The translations under genes were made by a program, and so were the position numbers. This document shows positions 1 to 5,764 of a DNA stretch of 8,881 nt, piece after piece (the first letter of the stretch is position 1; every line of letters starts with the position of its first letter). The notes below the pieces were generated by a model. That model was not told the DNA's origin and searched no databases. It was given only the letters and a program-made list of their open reading frames with translations. Source of the stretch: an uncultured Porphyromonadaceae bacterium (lineage in GTDB: Bacteria > Bacteroidota > Bacteroidia > Bacteroidales > Muribaculaceae); NCBI GenBank assembly GCA_905212215.1, contig CAJMDR010000058.1, positions 1-8,881 on the forward strand, given 5' to 3'.

Positions 1-818
1 TGTCCTTTGTGCGTCACTGGCGAAGTGACATAGTCCGTAGCCATGAAAACAGCACCGAGCAGGAGACCACCGCTGAGCAGGTCATACAAAGGATTACATC
101 CGAGGGCCGCGCTAATAGCCACGGCACCCGCAAGCACTGAAACCGGTATGTGCCATGTGATGACTCTTGTAGCAAGCAGCCAAACCAGACCTATTAAAAT
201 GGCTATGGCTCCCACCTCGCCTAAAGAGCCGTTCATCTGCCCCGTAAGCAACTGTGTCATATCAACGCTGATATGCGAATGGTTTGCCCATGCTTCGTTG
301 TATTGAGCGAGGAAAGTAGCTCCCGTAACGGCATCGGCCTGCTGCGAGGCTCCGGTAATCGCTTCAATCCCGGCGTTCACACCCGAGGGCCAAGTCGTCA
401 GGGCTGCGGGGAAGGAAATGAGCAGGAACACACGGCCCACGAGAGCAGGATTCCAGATATTGGTGCCGAGGCCGCCAAAGCTCATTTTGCCTATGCCAAT
501 GGCCACCACAGCCCCTATCAGCACCATCCACCAAGGCAACGATGCCGGTAAGTTGCAGGCCAGCAACATTCCTGTAATCAACGCCGAGCCATCGGCCAGA
601 GTACATGGACGGTGGAAGAGCCAACGTTCTATTGCCCACTCAGCAAGCAGACAGCCGCCCACACTGAACAGAATCACCCAAAGGGCAGGCAGTCCGAACA
701 CCCAGATACCCACGCCACATGCGGGCAACAACGCCAGCACAACGTTCCACATGCAGCGCCGCACACTCCACGAACTGTGGCCATGGGGCGAAGAAGTTAT
801 TGTTAGTTCGCGAGACAT
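1..818 (-). CDS. rnfD: Rnf electron transport complex subunit D, partial (3' end outside window)
   Basis: Integral membrane subunit of the Rnf complex, which couples electron flow from reduced ferredoxin to NAD+ with ion export. The frame is open from the ATG at 818-816 to the window edge (272 codons; bacterial RnfD is usually about 320-350 residues, so the C-terminus is missing). Visible family signatures are the N-terminal SPHGHSSWSVRRCMW, DGSALITGMLLACNLP, the IGKMSFGGLGTNIWNPALVGR stretch, and ATDYVTSPVTHKG near the cut end. Several hydrophobic helices alternate with these loops. VTGAT has its last Thr at residue 168 and matches the place where FMN is covalently attached to a threonine in RnfD; attachment here is inferred from the family. 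The start lies 2 bases after the rnfC stop, implying co-transcription and probably translational coupling. Identity is near certain. Confidence 0.95.
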   Translation of the reverse strand, partial: MSRELTITSSPHGHSSWSVRRCMWNVVLALLPACGVGIWVFGLPALWVILFSVGGCLLAEWAIERWLFHRPCTLADGSALITGMLLACNLPASLPWWMVLIGAVVAIGIGKMSFGGLGTNIWNPALVGRVFLLISFPAALTTWPSGVNAGIEAITGASQQADAVTGATFLAQYNEAWANHSHISVDMTQLLTGQMNGSLGEVGAIAILIGLVWLLATRVITWHIPVSVLAGAVAISAALGCNPLYDLLSGGLLLGAVFMATDYVTSPVTHKG

Positions 819-820
819 TA

Positions 821-2143
821 TTATAATTTCTGTTTCCTGATTTCTATTTTTCCGAGTTTGATAAAGTCGAGCAAAGGCTTGTTCGACGGGCATGTCCAGC
901 TGCATGAACCACACTCTATGCAATCCATGGCGGCATTCTCTTTCATTTCCTGCCACAAACCATGCCTTGCCTGTGCTATGAGCAGATAGGGTTCGAGTCC
1001 CATGGGACATCCATGCACACATCTGCCGCAACGGATACAGGGCTGTTCCGGCTTCTTATGAACCTTATCTCCTGTCATGACAAGTATTCCGGAAGTTCCT
1101 TTCACCGAAGGAGCGCCGGTTTCGCTGATTGCCCGACCCATCATTGGTCCACCAGCAATCACTTGTGTCGTGCCATCTTCCGGAAGGCCGCCTGCAGCTA
1201 CCAACAATTCATCCACACTCACCCCGATGGGCGCGATGAGATTACAGGGTGCGGAAAGAGAACTTCCTGTTACCGTTACGTAGCGCTCTATCAATGGCTT
1301 ACCATTGTAAATGGCGTCATAGACAGCATAGGCCGTAGCGACATTGTCCACCACCACACCGACGGAGGCCGGGAGTTTACCAGAGGGTACTTCTCTTCCA
1401 GTCAGTGCCGCTATCAGCTGTTTCTCGCCACCCTGAGGGTATTTTGTCTTGAGTTCCTGAACGCTTATATAATCATGGGAGTAATTTCTGTTCGCTTCCC
1501 TCATAGCAGCCAACGCCTCCGGCTTATTGGCCTCTATGCCAATCAGCACACTACGGGCATTAACCGCTTTCCTCAACAGATCCGCGCCGAGAATGATGCC
1601 TCTGGCACGTTCGCGCATTAGACGGTCGTCGCAGGTGAGATAAGGCTCACATTCTACACCGTTTATTATTATAGTGTCAATCGTCACGCCCTGAGGCGGA
1701 GTCAGCTTCACCGCTGTGGGAAAAGTAGCGCCACCAAGCCCGACTATTCCGGCATTGCGAACTGCCTCCACAATCTGAGCCGGGGCAAGATCCTCCACCT
1801 CTTTTTCCGTAAGGCCGGAAAATTCCGGCATCGGTGCTAAATGGTCACATTCTATAATAATGGCATCCTGCCAATATCCCTGCTGAGTGCGTACCTTTGC
1901 TATTTTAGATACCTTTCCCGCCCTCGGTGCATGCAGATTTGCGCTGATGAGTCCGTCAGCCTCCGCTATCAGCTGCCCTGCGGTTACCATATCTCCAGCT
2001 TTCACCAACGGTTTCGCCGGTTTGCCTATGCTCTGACCCAACAATAAAGTCAGCACATCCGGTTCCGGGAGAGCGGTAGCCGGGCTGCCGGCCGTCATCT
2101 TGCAAGGTGCCGGGTGTATGCCTCCTATTCTGAAAGTTTTCAT
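821..2143 (-). CDS. rnfC: Rnf electron transport complex subunit C
   Basis: Peripheral cytoplasmic subunit of Rnf that carries FMN and two [4Fe-4S] clusters and exchanges electrons with NAD(H). The 440-residue product is the normal length for the compact RnfC type without a long C-terminal repeat tail. The N-terminus has the family's GGIHP (residues 7-11), followed by a biotinyl/lipoyl-like segment (about 30-85). GLGGATFP (135-142) and [13 protein letters not shown] (161-173) belong to the region related to the 51-kDa subunit of complex I that binds FMN/NADH. Two ferredoxin-type motifs close the protein: C369-x2-C372-x2-C375-x3-C379-P and C408-x2-C411-x2-C414-x3-C418-P. The ATG overlaps the rnfB stop as ATGA (2140-2143), and rnfD begins 2 bases after the stop, so the three genes form one tightly coupled operon. 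Confidence 0.97.
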   Translation of the reverse strand: MKTFRIGGIHPAPCKMTAGSPATALPEPDVLTLLLGQSIGKPAKPLVKAGDMVTAGQLIAEADGLISANLHAPRAGKVSKIAKVRTQQGYWQDAIIIECDHLAPMPEFSGLTEKEVEDLAPAQIVEAVRNAGIVGLGGATFPTAVKLTPPQGVTIDTIIINGVECEPYLTCDDRLMRERARGIILGADLLRKAVNARSVLIGIEANKPEALAAMREANRNYSHDYISVQELKTKYPQGGEKQLIAALTGREVPSGKLPASVGVVVDNVATAYAVYDAIYNGKPLIERYVTVTGSSLSAPCNLIAPIGVSVDELLVAAGGLPEDGTTQVIAGGPMMGRAISETGAPSVKGTSGILVMTGDKVHKKPEQPCIRCGRCVHGCPMGLEPYLLIAQARHGLWQEMKENAAMDCIECGSCSWTCPSNKPLLDFIKLGKIEIRKQKL

Positions 2144-2970
2144 GCCTGCTCAGTCGGATTTTTTATTATCTGGTTTGAAAGGATGCTGCTTCGTGGACAC
2201 ACCTCCATGCATTTGCCACAGGCTATGCAGAGGCTCTGATCTACCACCGCCACAAAATCCTTCACTTTAATAGCTTTCGTGGGACATTCGCGCATACATT
2301 TTCCGCAACCGATGCATGCCACGTCACACTCTTTCATCGCCACGCCGCCTTTGTCGTGATTGCTACAAGCCACCCATACCCTTGGCTTTTGCTTTGGGAT
2401 TAGATTCATGAGATGTCTTGGACAAGCGTCGACACAACGTCCGCATCCTACACAAAGGTCATAGTTCACTTTCGGCAATCCTGTTTCGGCATCCATAGAG
2501 AGGGCATCGTAAGGGCAAGCCTCCACGCAGTCCCCTCCTCCCAAACATCCATAAGCGCAGGCCGTGGTGCCTGAGAAAGTAGCTGCTTCGAGGGCACAGC
2601 TCTTCACACCTTCGTAGCGCGAAGTCTGAGGTCTCAGCGCACAGGCACCGTTACAGGCTGTAATGGCTACTTGCGGTGCCACTTCCTCTGCGGCAAGACC
2701 AACAATCTCGCCAATGCGGTGCATGACGTTTCCGCCGGCACCCGGACAGTTGATACCTGTCAGAGAGGTTGCCTTGCAGCATGCCACAGCAAAGGCATGG
2801 CAGCCACTGAAACCGCAACTGCCACAGTTAGCGCCCGGCAAGAGTTCTTCCACCCGGGCTATTCGAGGATCTTCATACACATAGAACTTCTTGGCTGCCA
2901 GATACAGCAGGAGAGCCGCTATCAGGCCTATCGCTGCCAGAAGAAGCACTGTAATCCAGATTACACTCAT
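2140..2970 (-). CDS. rnfB: Rnf electron transport complex subunit B (multi-cluster ferredoxin-like)
   Basis: Membrane-anchored iron-sulfur subunit thought to accept electrons from ferredoxin and pass them into Rnf. The 276-residue product starts with one transmembrane helix (about residues 4-26). A Fer4-type domain follows with C49-x2-C52-x4-C57 and C75 ([10 protein letters not shown], then NCPGAGG). Four more ferredoxin-like cysteine sets follow: C138-x3-C142-x5-C148-x3-C152-P, C173-x2-C176-x2-C179-x3-C183-P, C219-x2-C222-x2-C225-x3-C229-P and C248-x2-C251-x2-C254-x3-C258-P, plus extra cysteines at 106, 110, 125, 202 and 215. This cluster-rich form is typical of anaerobe RnfB. It heads the rnfB-C-D run; the stop overlaps the rnfC start by 4 bases. 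The gap of 98 bases to the upstream rseC-like gene shows no recognisable -7 promoter box, so transcription probably comes from upstream. Confidence 0.97.
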   Translation of the reverse strand: MSVIWITVLLLAAIGLIAALLLYLAAKKFYVYEDPRIARVEELLPGANCGSCGFSGCHAFAVACCKATSLTGINCPGAGGNVMHRIGEIVGLAAEEVAPQVAITACNGACALRPQTSRYEGVKSCALEAATFSGTTACAYGCLGGGDCVEACPYDALSMDAETGLPKVNYDLCVGCGRCVDACPRHLMNLIPKQKPRVWVACSNHDKGGVAMKECDVACIGCGKCMRECPTKAIKVKDFVAVVDQSLCIACGKCMEVCPRSSILSNQIIKNPTEQA

Positions 2971-3041
2971 TATTATAAAGTATCAGATTGTTTAGTAATC
3001 GCTGTTGTCATTGACGGTGCAGACTGAGAATTATCCCTTTG

Positions 3042-3067
3042 CCGCAGGATTGCATACGGCCTGCCGG
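3042..3067 (-). other. Intercistronic hairpin directly after the rseC-like stop codon
   Basis: On the minus-strand transcript, CCGGCAGG pairs with CCTGCGG (one bulged G) around an 11-nt loop, beginning one base after the TAA of the rseC-like gene. No U-tract follows, so it does not look like an intrinsic terminator. It could stabilise or delimit the upstream message or lower read-through into rnfB. The stem is only 7 bp, so the functional reading is weak. Confidence 0.3.
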
Positions 3068-3068
3068 A

Positions 3069-3527
3069 TTATAAAGAGTCTTTCCTGATTACACGTTTCA
3101 CAGAGAAGCTGAACTCATGTTCAATCTTGTTGCGAAACAGCCATAATGTTACAAAGAAGAGAATCATGGTTCCTATCCCGGAGAAAGCTGCTGCGAGCTG
3201 GTTGCCGGTCAGCAGATAAACGCCAATCATCACAGCCAGAATTGCCAGCGTGGGGTAAAGAGTAGCCAGCCGTATTGCTTTTTTATGCAATTGCTCGGTA
3301 CCGGCAATCTCCACCTTATCGCCTACTCCTACCTGCAACGAAGCGGGCACAGACACATCGAGTTCCGTACCCTGTTTCTTGCTACCCATACTGCACAGAG
3401 ATGCGGCGGCACAAGTGCCACACTGCGAGGCATCGGCAATCTTCACCCTTACTTTTCCGGGACTCAGCAGCCTAAGCACACTCCCTGTGTGGAGTATCTC
3501 GTCTATCCTGTCTTTTTCCGATGGCAT
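3069..3527 (-). CDS. rseC: SoxR-reducing system protein RseC family
   Basis: Small inner-membrane protein of the RseC/MucC family. In enterobacteria RseC is linked to an Rsx (Rnf-like) complex that re-reduces the redox sensor SoxR. With the ATG at 3527-3525 the product is 152 residues, normal for the family. It has an N-terminal soluble part with a cysteine motif C36-x2-C39-x5-C45 (QCGTCAAASLC), as in family members, then two hydrophobic helices (about 85-108 and 110-131) and a short basic tail. A GTG at 3545 would add six residues; I prefer the ATG because the family usually starts about eight residues before the conserved I-x-H-x-G-type segment, here DEILHTGSV. It is the first gene downstream of a clear promoter and leads into rnfB, so it likely serves maturation or redox tuning of Rnf; no soxR is visible, so SoxR itself need not be the target. 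Confidence 0.85.
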   Translation of the reverse strand: MPSEKDRIDEILHTGSVLRLLSPGKVRVKIADASQCGTCAAASLCSMGSKKQGTELDVSVPASLQVGVGDKVEIAGTEQLHKKAIRLATLYPTLAILAVMIGVYLLTGNQLAAAFSGIGTMILFFVTLWLFRNKIEHEFSFSVKRVIRKDSL

Positions 3528-3581
3528 GGTCAGTTCGTTCTGCACTTATAACCCCATAAGCGTTTCATGGCTTTTGGCCTG

Positions 3582-3611
3582 CAAAATTACTAATAATTCT
3601 CCAATGCACAA
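3582..3611 (-). promoter_or_regulatory. Bacteroidetes-type promoter of the rseC-rnf operon
   Basis: On the minus strand TAATTTTG (3589-3582) fits the TAnnTTTG -7 box exactly, and TTG (3611-3609) lies 19 bases upstream as the -33 element. Transcription would start near 3575, leaving a leader of roughly 50 bases before the ATG at 3527. A small dyad, CCAAT-5-ATTGG (3601-3615), covers the -33 element. Confidence 0.75.
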
Positions 3612-3648
3612 TTGGTATAAGAAAAATTTGATTTCAATATCCGCCAAT

Positions 3649-3686
3649 AAAAAAAGTTGTCCTCGTCAGTCCCGACGAGCGACAAC
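3649..3686 (-). terminator. Intrinsic (rho-independent) terminator, minus strand
   Basis: Read on the minus strand, GTTGTC-(G)-CTCGTC pairs with GACGAG-GACAAC (12 bp, one bulged G, 6-nt loop GGGACT), immediately followed by seven T and then ATT. This is a textbook intrinsic terminator. It ends a transcript coming from the right (higher coordinates), where no protein gene exists, and it sits just upstream of the rseC-rnf promoter. On the plus strand the hairpin is preceded by A and followed by CCAGTAG, so it would not terminate in that direction. Confidence 0.85.
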
Positions 3687-3895
3687 CCAGTAGATGCTAA
3701 CTTTATTATTCCACAATCTTCTTATTCGTTGTTTTCACACTTATAGTGTATGCGTTTTGGCTCACGCCAATTTCGTGTTCCGAACCATGTTTCAGGTTCA
3801 GGGTCACACTATCCTATTATATATTCAACCTTGCCAGTAAGGTCATGCATGGCATGTGAATGAAACTATCATGCATCATGACTTTCCTGATTGCG
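3649..3895 (-). ncRNA. Candidate structured small RNA or terminator-controlled leader (unnamed)
   Basis: No protein frame fits here, yet the stretch has a -7 promoter box at one end and a strong terminator at the other, giving a transcript of about 245 nt. Visible folding on the minus strand: a long 5' hairpin whose arms lie at 3877-3889 and 3835-3847 (11 of 13 pairs) with an inner GCATG/CATGC stem and 13-nt loop; an outer stem ATAGTGT/ACACTAT (3812-3806 with 3749-3743) enclosing two hairpins, CTGAACC/GGTTCGG with an 8-nt loop (3801-3780) and TTGGC-GTGA-GCCAA (3770-3757); then a single-stranded A-rich stretch and the terminator. The GTGA loop is a GNRA tetraloop only on this strand, which supports the direction. 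It does not match tmRNA, RNase P RNA or SRP RNA signatures I know, and the branching argues against 6S RNA. It could be an independent sRNA or an attenuating leader of the rnf operon. Confidence 0.5.
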
Positions 3896-3898
3896 GTT

Positions 3899-3906
3899 CA
3901 AAATTA
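3899..3906 (-). promoter_or_regulatory. -7 promoter element for the candidate RNA
   Basis: TAATTTTG (3906-3899, minus strand) is an exact TAnnTTTG box lying just before the 5' hairpin of the candidate RNA. No TTG is seen at the expected -33 distance (about 3925-3930), so the promoter may be weak or need an activator. A perfect 12-bp palindrome lies slightly further upstream. Confidence 0.5.
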
Positions 3907-3933
3907 CTACCTATATCATATAAGTTGTCATTC

Positions 3934-3945
3934 ACTTCATGAAGT
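3934..3945. promoter_or_regulatory. 12-bp perfect palindrome upstream of the candidate RNA promoter
   Basis: ACTTCATGAAGT is its own reverse complement and is flanked by GTTGT (3924-3928) and ACAAC (3946-3950). It lies directly upstream of where the missing -33 element would be, a position suited to an activator or repressor site. The role is inferred from position only. Confidence 0.3.
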
Positions 3946-4073
3946 ACAACAACAATTTCTTGTACGACTTAAGGCAACAACACCTCAATAATCATATAAT
4001 ACACTACAAATCAAGGACTTATAAACTCAATACCTTACAACGTACATTCCCTCCTCAAAGCATCAGAAACCTT

Positions 4074-4113
4074 GTTTAATTTGTTTGAATTCACGAATTC
4101 AAACAAATTAAAC
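4074..4113. repeat. Perfect 40-bp inverted repeat (19-bp arms, 2-bp centre)
   Basis: Two exact 19-bp arms (GTTTAATTTGTTTGAATTC and its reverse complement) face each other across the dinucleotide AC. The arms are AT-rich and stop abruptly: the bases just outside do not pair. There is no T-tract on either strand, so it is not an intrinsic terminator. Such a long perfect dyad is very unlikely by chance. Possible roles are a DNA-binding site, a recombination or insertion remnant, or an RNA hairpin. It lies between the candidate minus-strand RNA and the acyltransferase promoter, outside any coding frame. Confidence 0.9.
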
Positions 4114-4308
4114 CTGTCAGGACCTATAAAAAAGCTGTGCCAATGAAGACACCTGAGACCTCGTTCCTTAAATTTTCGCGTTGCTGGCTGGGGTCGCACA
4201 CCCGGAGCAATAGTATTTTCAAACCTGGTTTCATGATAAGGTTCGTGGATATTTTTGCAAATTAAAACAATTTAATCCAACGTGGAAAACACAATTTATC
4301 TGACAGAG
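4114..4308. other. Non-coding stretch with weak hairpins
   Basis: No convincing protein frame. On the plus strand TTGCT...AGCAA (4181-4210) encloses a GGGT/ACCC stem in a GC-rich patch unlike its AT-rich surroundings. On the minus strand a 5-bp stem (4152-4137) is followed three bases later by six T (4133-4128), a weak terminator-like signal. No tRNA or known RNA could be recognised. Confidence 0.35.
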
Positions 4309-4340
4309 TTTGCCTGTTGCCCCAATTTGCTTTATCTTTG
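4309..4340 (+). promoter_or_regulatory. Bacteroidetes-type promoter of the acyltransferase gene
   Basis: TTTG (4309-4312), 20 bases, then TATCTTTG (4333-4340) match the -33/-7 consensus fully. Transcription would begin near 4346, giving a leader of only about 15 bases before the ATG at 4361. The same signal shows that the in-frame TTG at 4310 cannot be the start codon. Confidence 0.8.
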
Positions 4341-4360
4341 CGCTCTCAAACTTATATTCA

Positions 4361-5521
4361 ATGACTGACCGGACTACCGTTTCTGTTGCCAATGCCTCAT
4401 CAAAAGGACGCAACTACGTTATCTCCATCTGCAAAGGAATTGCCATAATACTCATGGTGCTCGGCCACACCGACGCACCTTACGGCATACTCAATTTCGT
4501 GTATCCGTTCCACATGCCACTCTTCTTCATCGCCGCCGGTTATTTCTTCAGCCACAAATACATCGACGAGCCATGGACCTTCATCCGCAAGCGTATAAAA
4601 GGACTCTACTTCCCCTTTCTGAAATGGAGCATTTTCTTCCTCTTGCTGCATAATGTATGGTTCCATATAGGCGTCCTCAACGAACAATACGGAAACTGGG
4701 AAGGAGGAGTAACGCATCCTTATTCCTTCACAGAAGCCATTCAACGACTTGTATATATGTTTACCGCTATGGCAGGCTACGATGAGTTCATGGCCGGTGC
4801 TTTTTGGTTTTTCCGTGGTCTGTTCCTGGCAAGCATAATATTCCTGCTATTATATATCCTCATCTCCAGACGCACCTCAATCAGCGCAAACTGGACTGTG
4901 ACCATAATCTGCCTGGGAATGGTAGCCTTCACTGCCATGCACATCGGCTTCGGCTTCAGCGTACGATTTATCCCTAACGGGGCATGGCGCGAGACTTGGG
5001 GCGTTTTCTTCTTCGGAATAGGAGTGCTTTACCGTACTTACGAAAAGCGGATAGTGGAACACTGGGGAATCACTCTGTTCTACATAGTTGTACTATGCAT
5101 TTCCGCCACTCTCCATTTTTCCGGCATGAACAACTCAGGGCATTGGCGCGACCTCTGGACACTCCCGCTCACAGGCATCACCGGTTTCCTGATGATTCAT
5201 TACTTCGCTGTAAGAATCGACCGCCACGACAATGTCCTGCGTCGTCTCCTCGTCTTTATCGGCGACAATACCCTGTATATCTTCATCTTCCACATCATAG
5301 CGTTCAAGACAGTCAGCGCCGTCAAGATATGGTGGTATGGAATGGACTGGGGACAAATCGGCTGCCACATGGTAATCCATGAACATAACGACGATTTCTT
5401 CTTCATCCCATATACCATTGCGGGAGTTGCGCTGCCTTTGCTTGGATTGCAACTCTGCCGCTACCTGAATAAGTGGCTGAAAAACCGCAAATTGCCTGAA
5501 AGCGCCGTAGTTGTTGATTGA
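4361..5521 (+). CDS. Acyltransferase-3 family membrane protein (probable glycan O-acyltransferase)
   Basis: A 386-residue polytopic inner-membrane protein. Members of this family (OafA/fucose 4-O-acetylase type) transfer acetyl or other acyl groups to surface sugars, but the substrate cannot be told here. The N-terminus holds the family core: ISICKGIAIILMVLGH (residues 21-36, with the conserved Gly-His at 35-36), then YPFHMPLFFIAAGYFFSHKY (48-67), which matches the usual F-x-M-P-L-F-F-x-x-S-G-Y with Ala for Ser. GAFWFFRGLF (about 147-156) and IGDNTLYIFIFH (300-311) are further family-like segments. About ten hydrophobic helices are visible. I chose the ATG at 4361 because an upstream in-frame TTG overlaps the -33 box. 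It stands alone, with its own promoter and a separate promoter for the next gene, so it is probably monocistronic. Confidence 0.88.
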   Translation: MTDRTTVSVANASSKGRNYVISICKGIAIILMVLGHTDAPYGILNFVYPFHMPLFFIAAGYFFSHKYIDEPWTFIRKRIKGLYFPFLKWSIFFLLLHNVWFHIGVLNEQYGNWEGGVTHPYSFTEAIQRLVYMFTAMAGYDEFMAGAFWFFRGLFLASIIFLLLYILISRRTSISANWTVTIICLGMVAFTAMHIGFGFSVRFIPNGAWRETWGVFFFGIGVLYRTYEKRIVEHWGITLFYIVVLCISATLHFSGMNNSGHWRDLWTLPLTGITGFLMIHYFAVRIDRHDNVLRRLLVFIGDNTLYIFIFHIIAFKTVSAVKIWWYGMDWGQIGCHMVIHEHNDDFFFIPYTIAGVALPLLGLQLCRYLNKWLKNRKLPESAVVVD

Positions 5522-5661
5522 AACAGCTATCTCCTCTCTCCTCCAACCAATTACAGCCTGGGAGCTGCACCTAACTCATTCACTCTTCAACGCCTCTACT
5601 CATCAACTCATATTCTCTTCCACCCATCCACTGAATTTTTCAGATTATTTTCACATATAAT

Positions 5662-5692
5662 TTTGAATAATTCAGTTGTTTCCTTACTTTTG
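5662..5692 (+). promoter_or_regulatory. Bacteroidetes-type promoter of the GLUG-repeat protein gene
   Basis: TTTG (5662-5665), 19 bases, then TACTTTTG (5685-5692) fit the -33/-7 consensus. The start would be near 5698, leaving a leader of about 65 bases. The bases between the acyltransferase stop and this promoter are C/T-rich and G-poor and show no clear terminator. Confidence 0.8.
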
Positions 5693-5764
5693 TAGCCGTA
5701 TCCGCTCCCGGCACTTTTTAAACACTGACCGATAAACCGGAAATCTAACCCAACAACCATAAAT

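Noticed and set aside
418..840. 140-codon plus-strand frame
   Set aside because: Antisense to rnfD and low-complexity; rnfD motifs on the other strand explain the region.
962..1621. 219-codon plus-strand frame
   Set aside because: It lies wholly antisense to rnfC, whose conserved motifs are intact; the translation resembles no protein family.
3528..3545. GTG start adding six residues to the RseC-like protein
   Set aside because: Possible because it is still downstream of the promoter, but the extra residues are not family-like and ATG at 3527 is the commoner start type.
3649..3895. 6S RNA or tmRNA identity for the structured RNA
   Set aside because: It has a branched junction rather than a single long bubble-containing hairpin, and no tmRNA ends or tag frame are present.
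4074..4113. Palindrome as a bidirectional terminator
   Set aside because: Neither strand has a T-tract after the hairpin and the stem is AT-rich.
4181..4210. GC-rich hairpin resembling a tRNA T-arm
   Set aside because: The loop is 5 nt and lacks TTC; no acceptor, D or anticodon arms can be drawn around it.
4310..4360. Upstream extension of the acyltransferase from an in-frame TTG
   Set aside because: The TTG lies inside the -33 box and upstream of the -7 box, so it would not be in the transcript; the ATG at 4361 gives a normal N-terminus.
5554..5567. CAGC/GCTG hairpin as terminator of the acyltransferase gene
   Set aside because: Only 4 bp and no T-tract follows.
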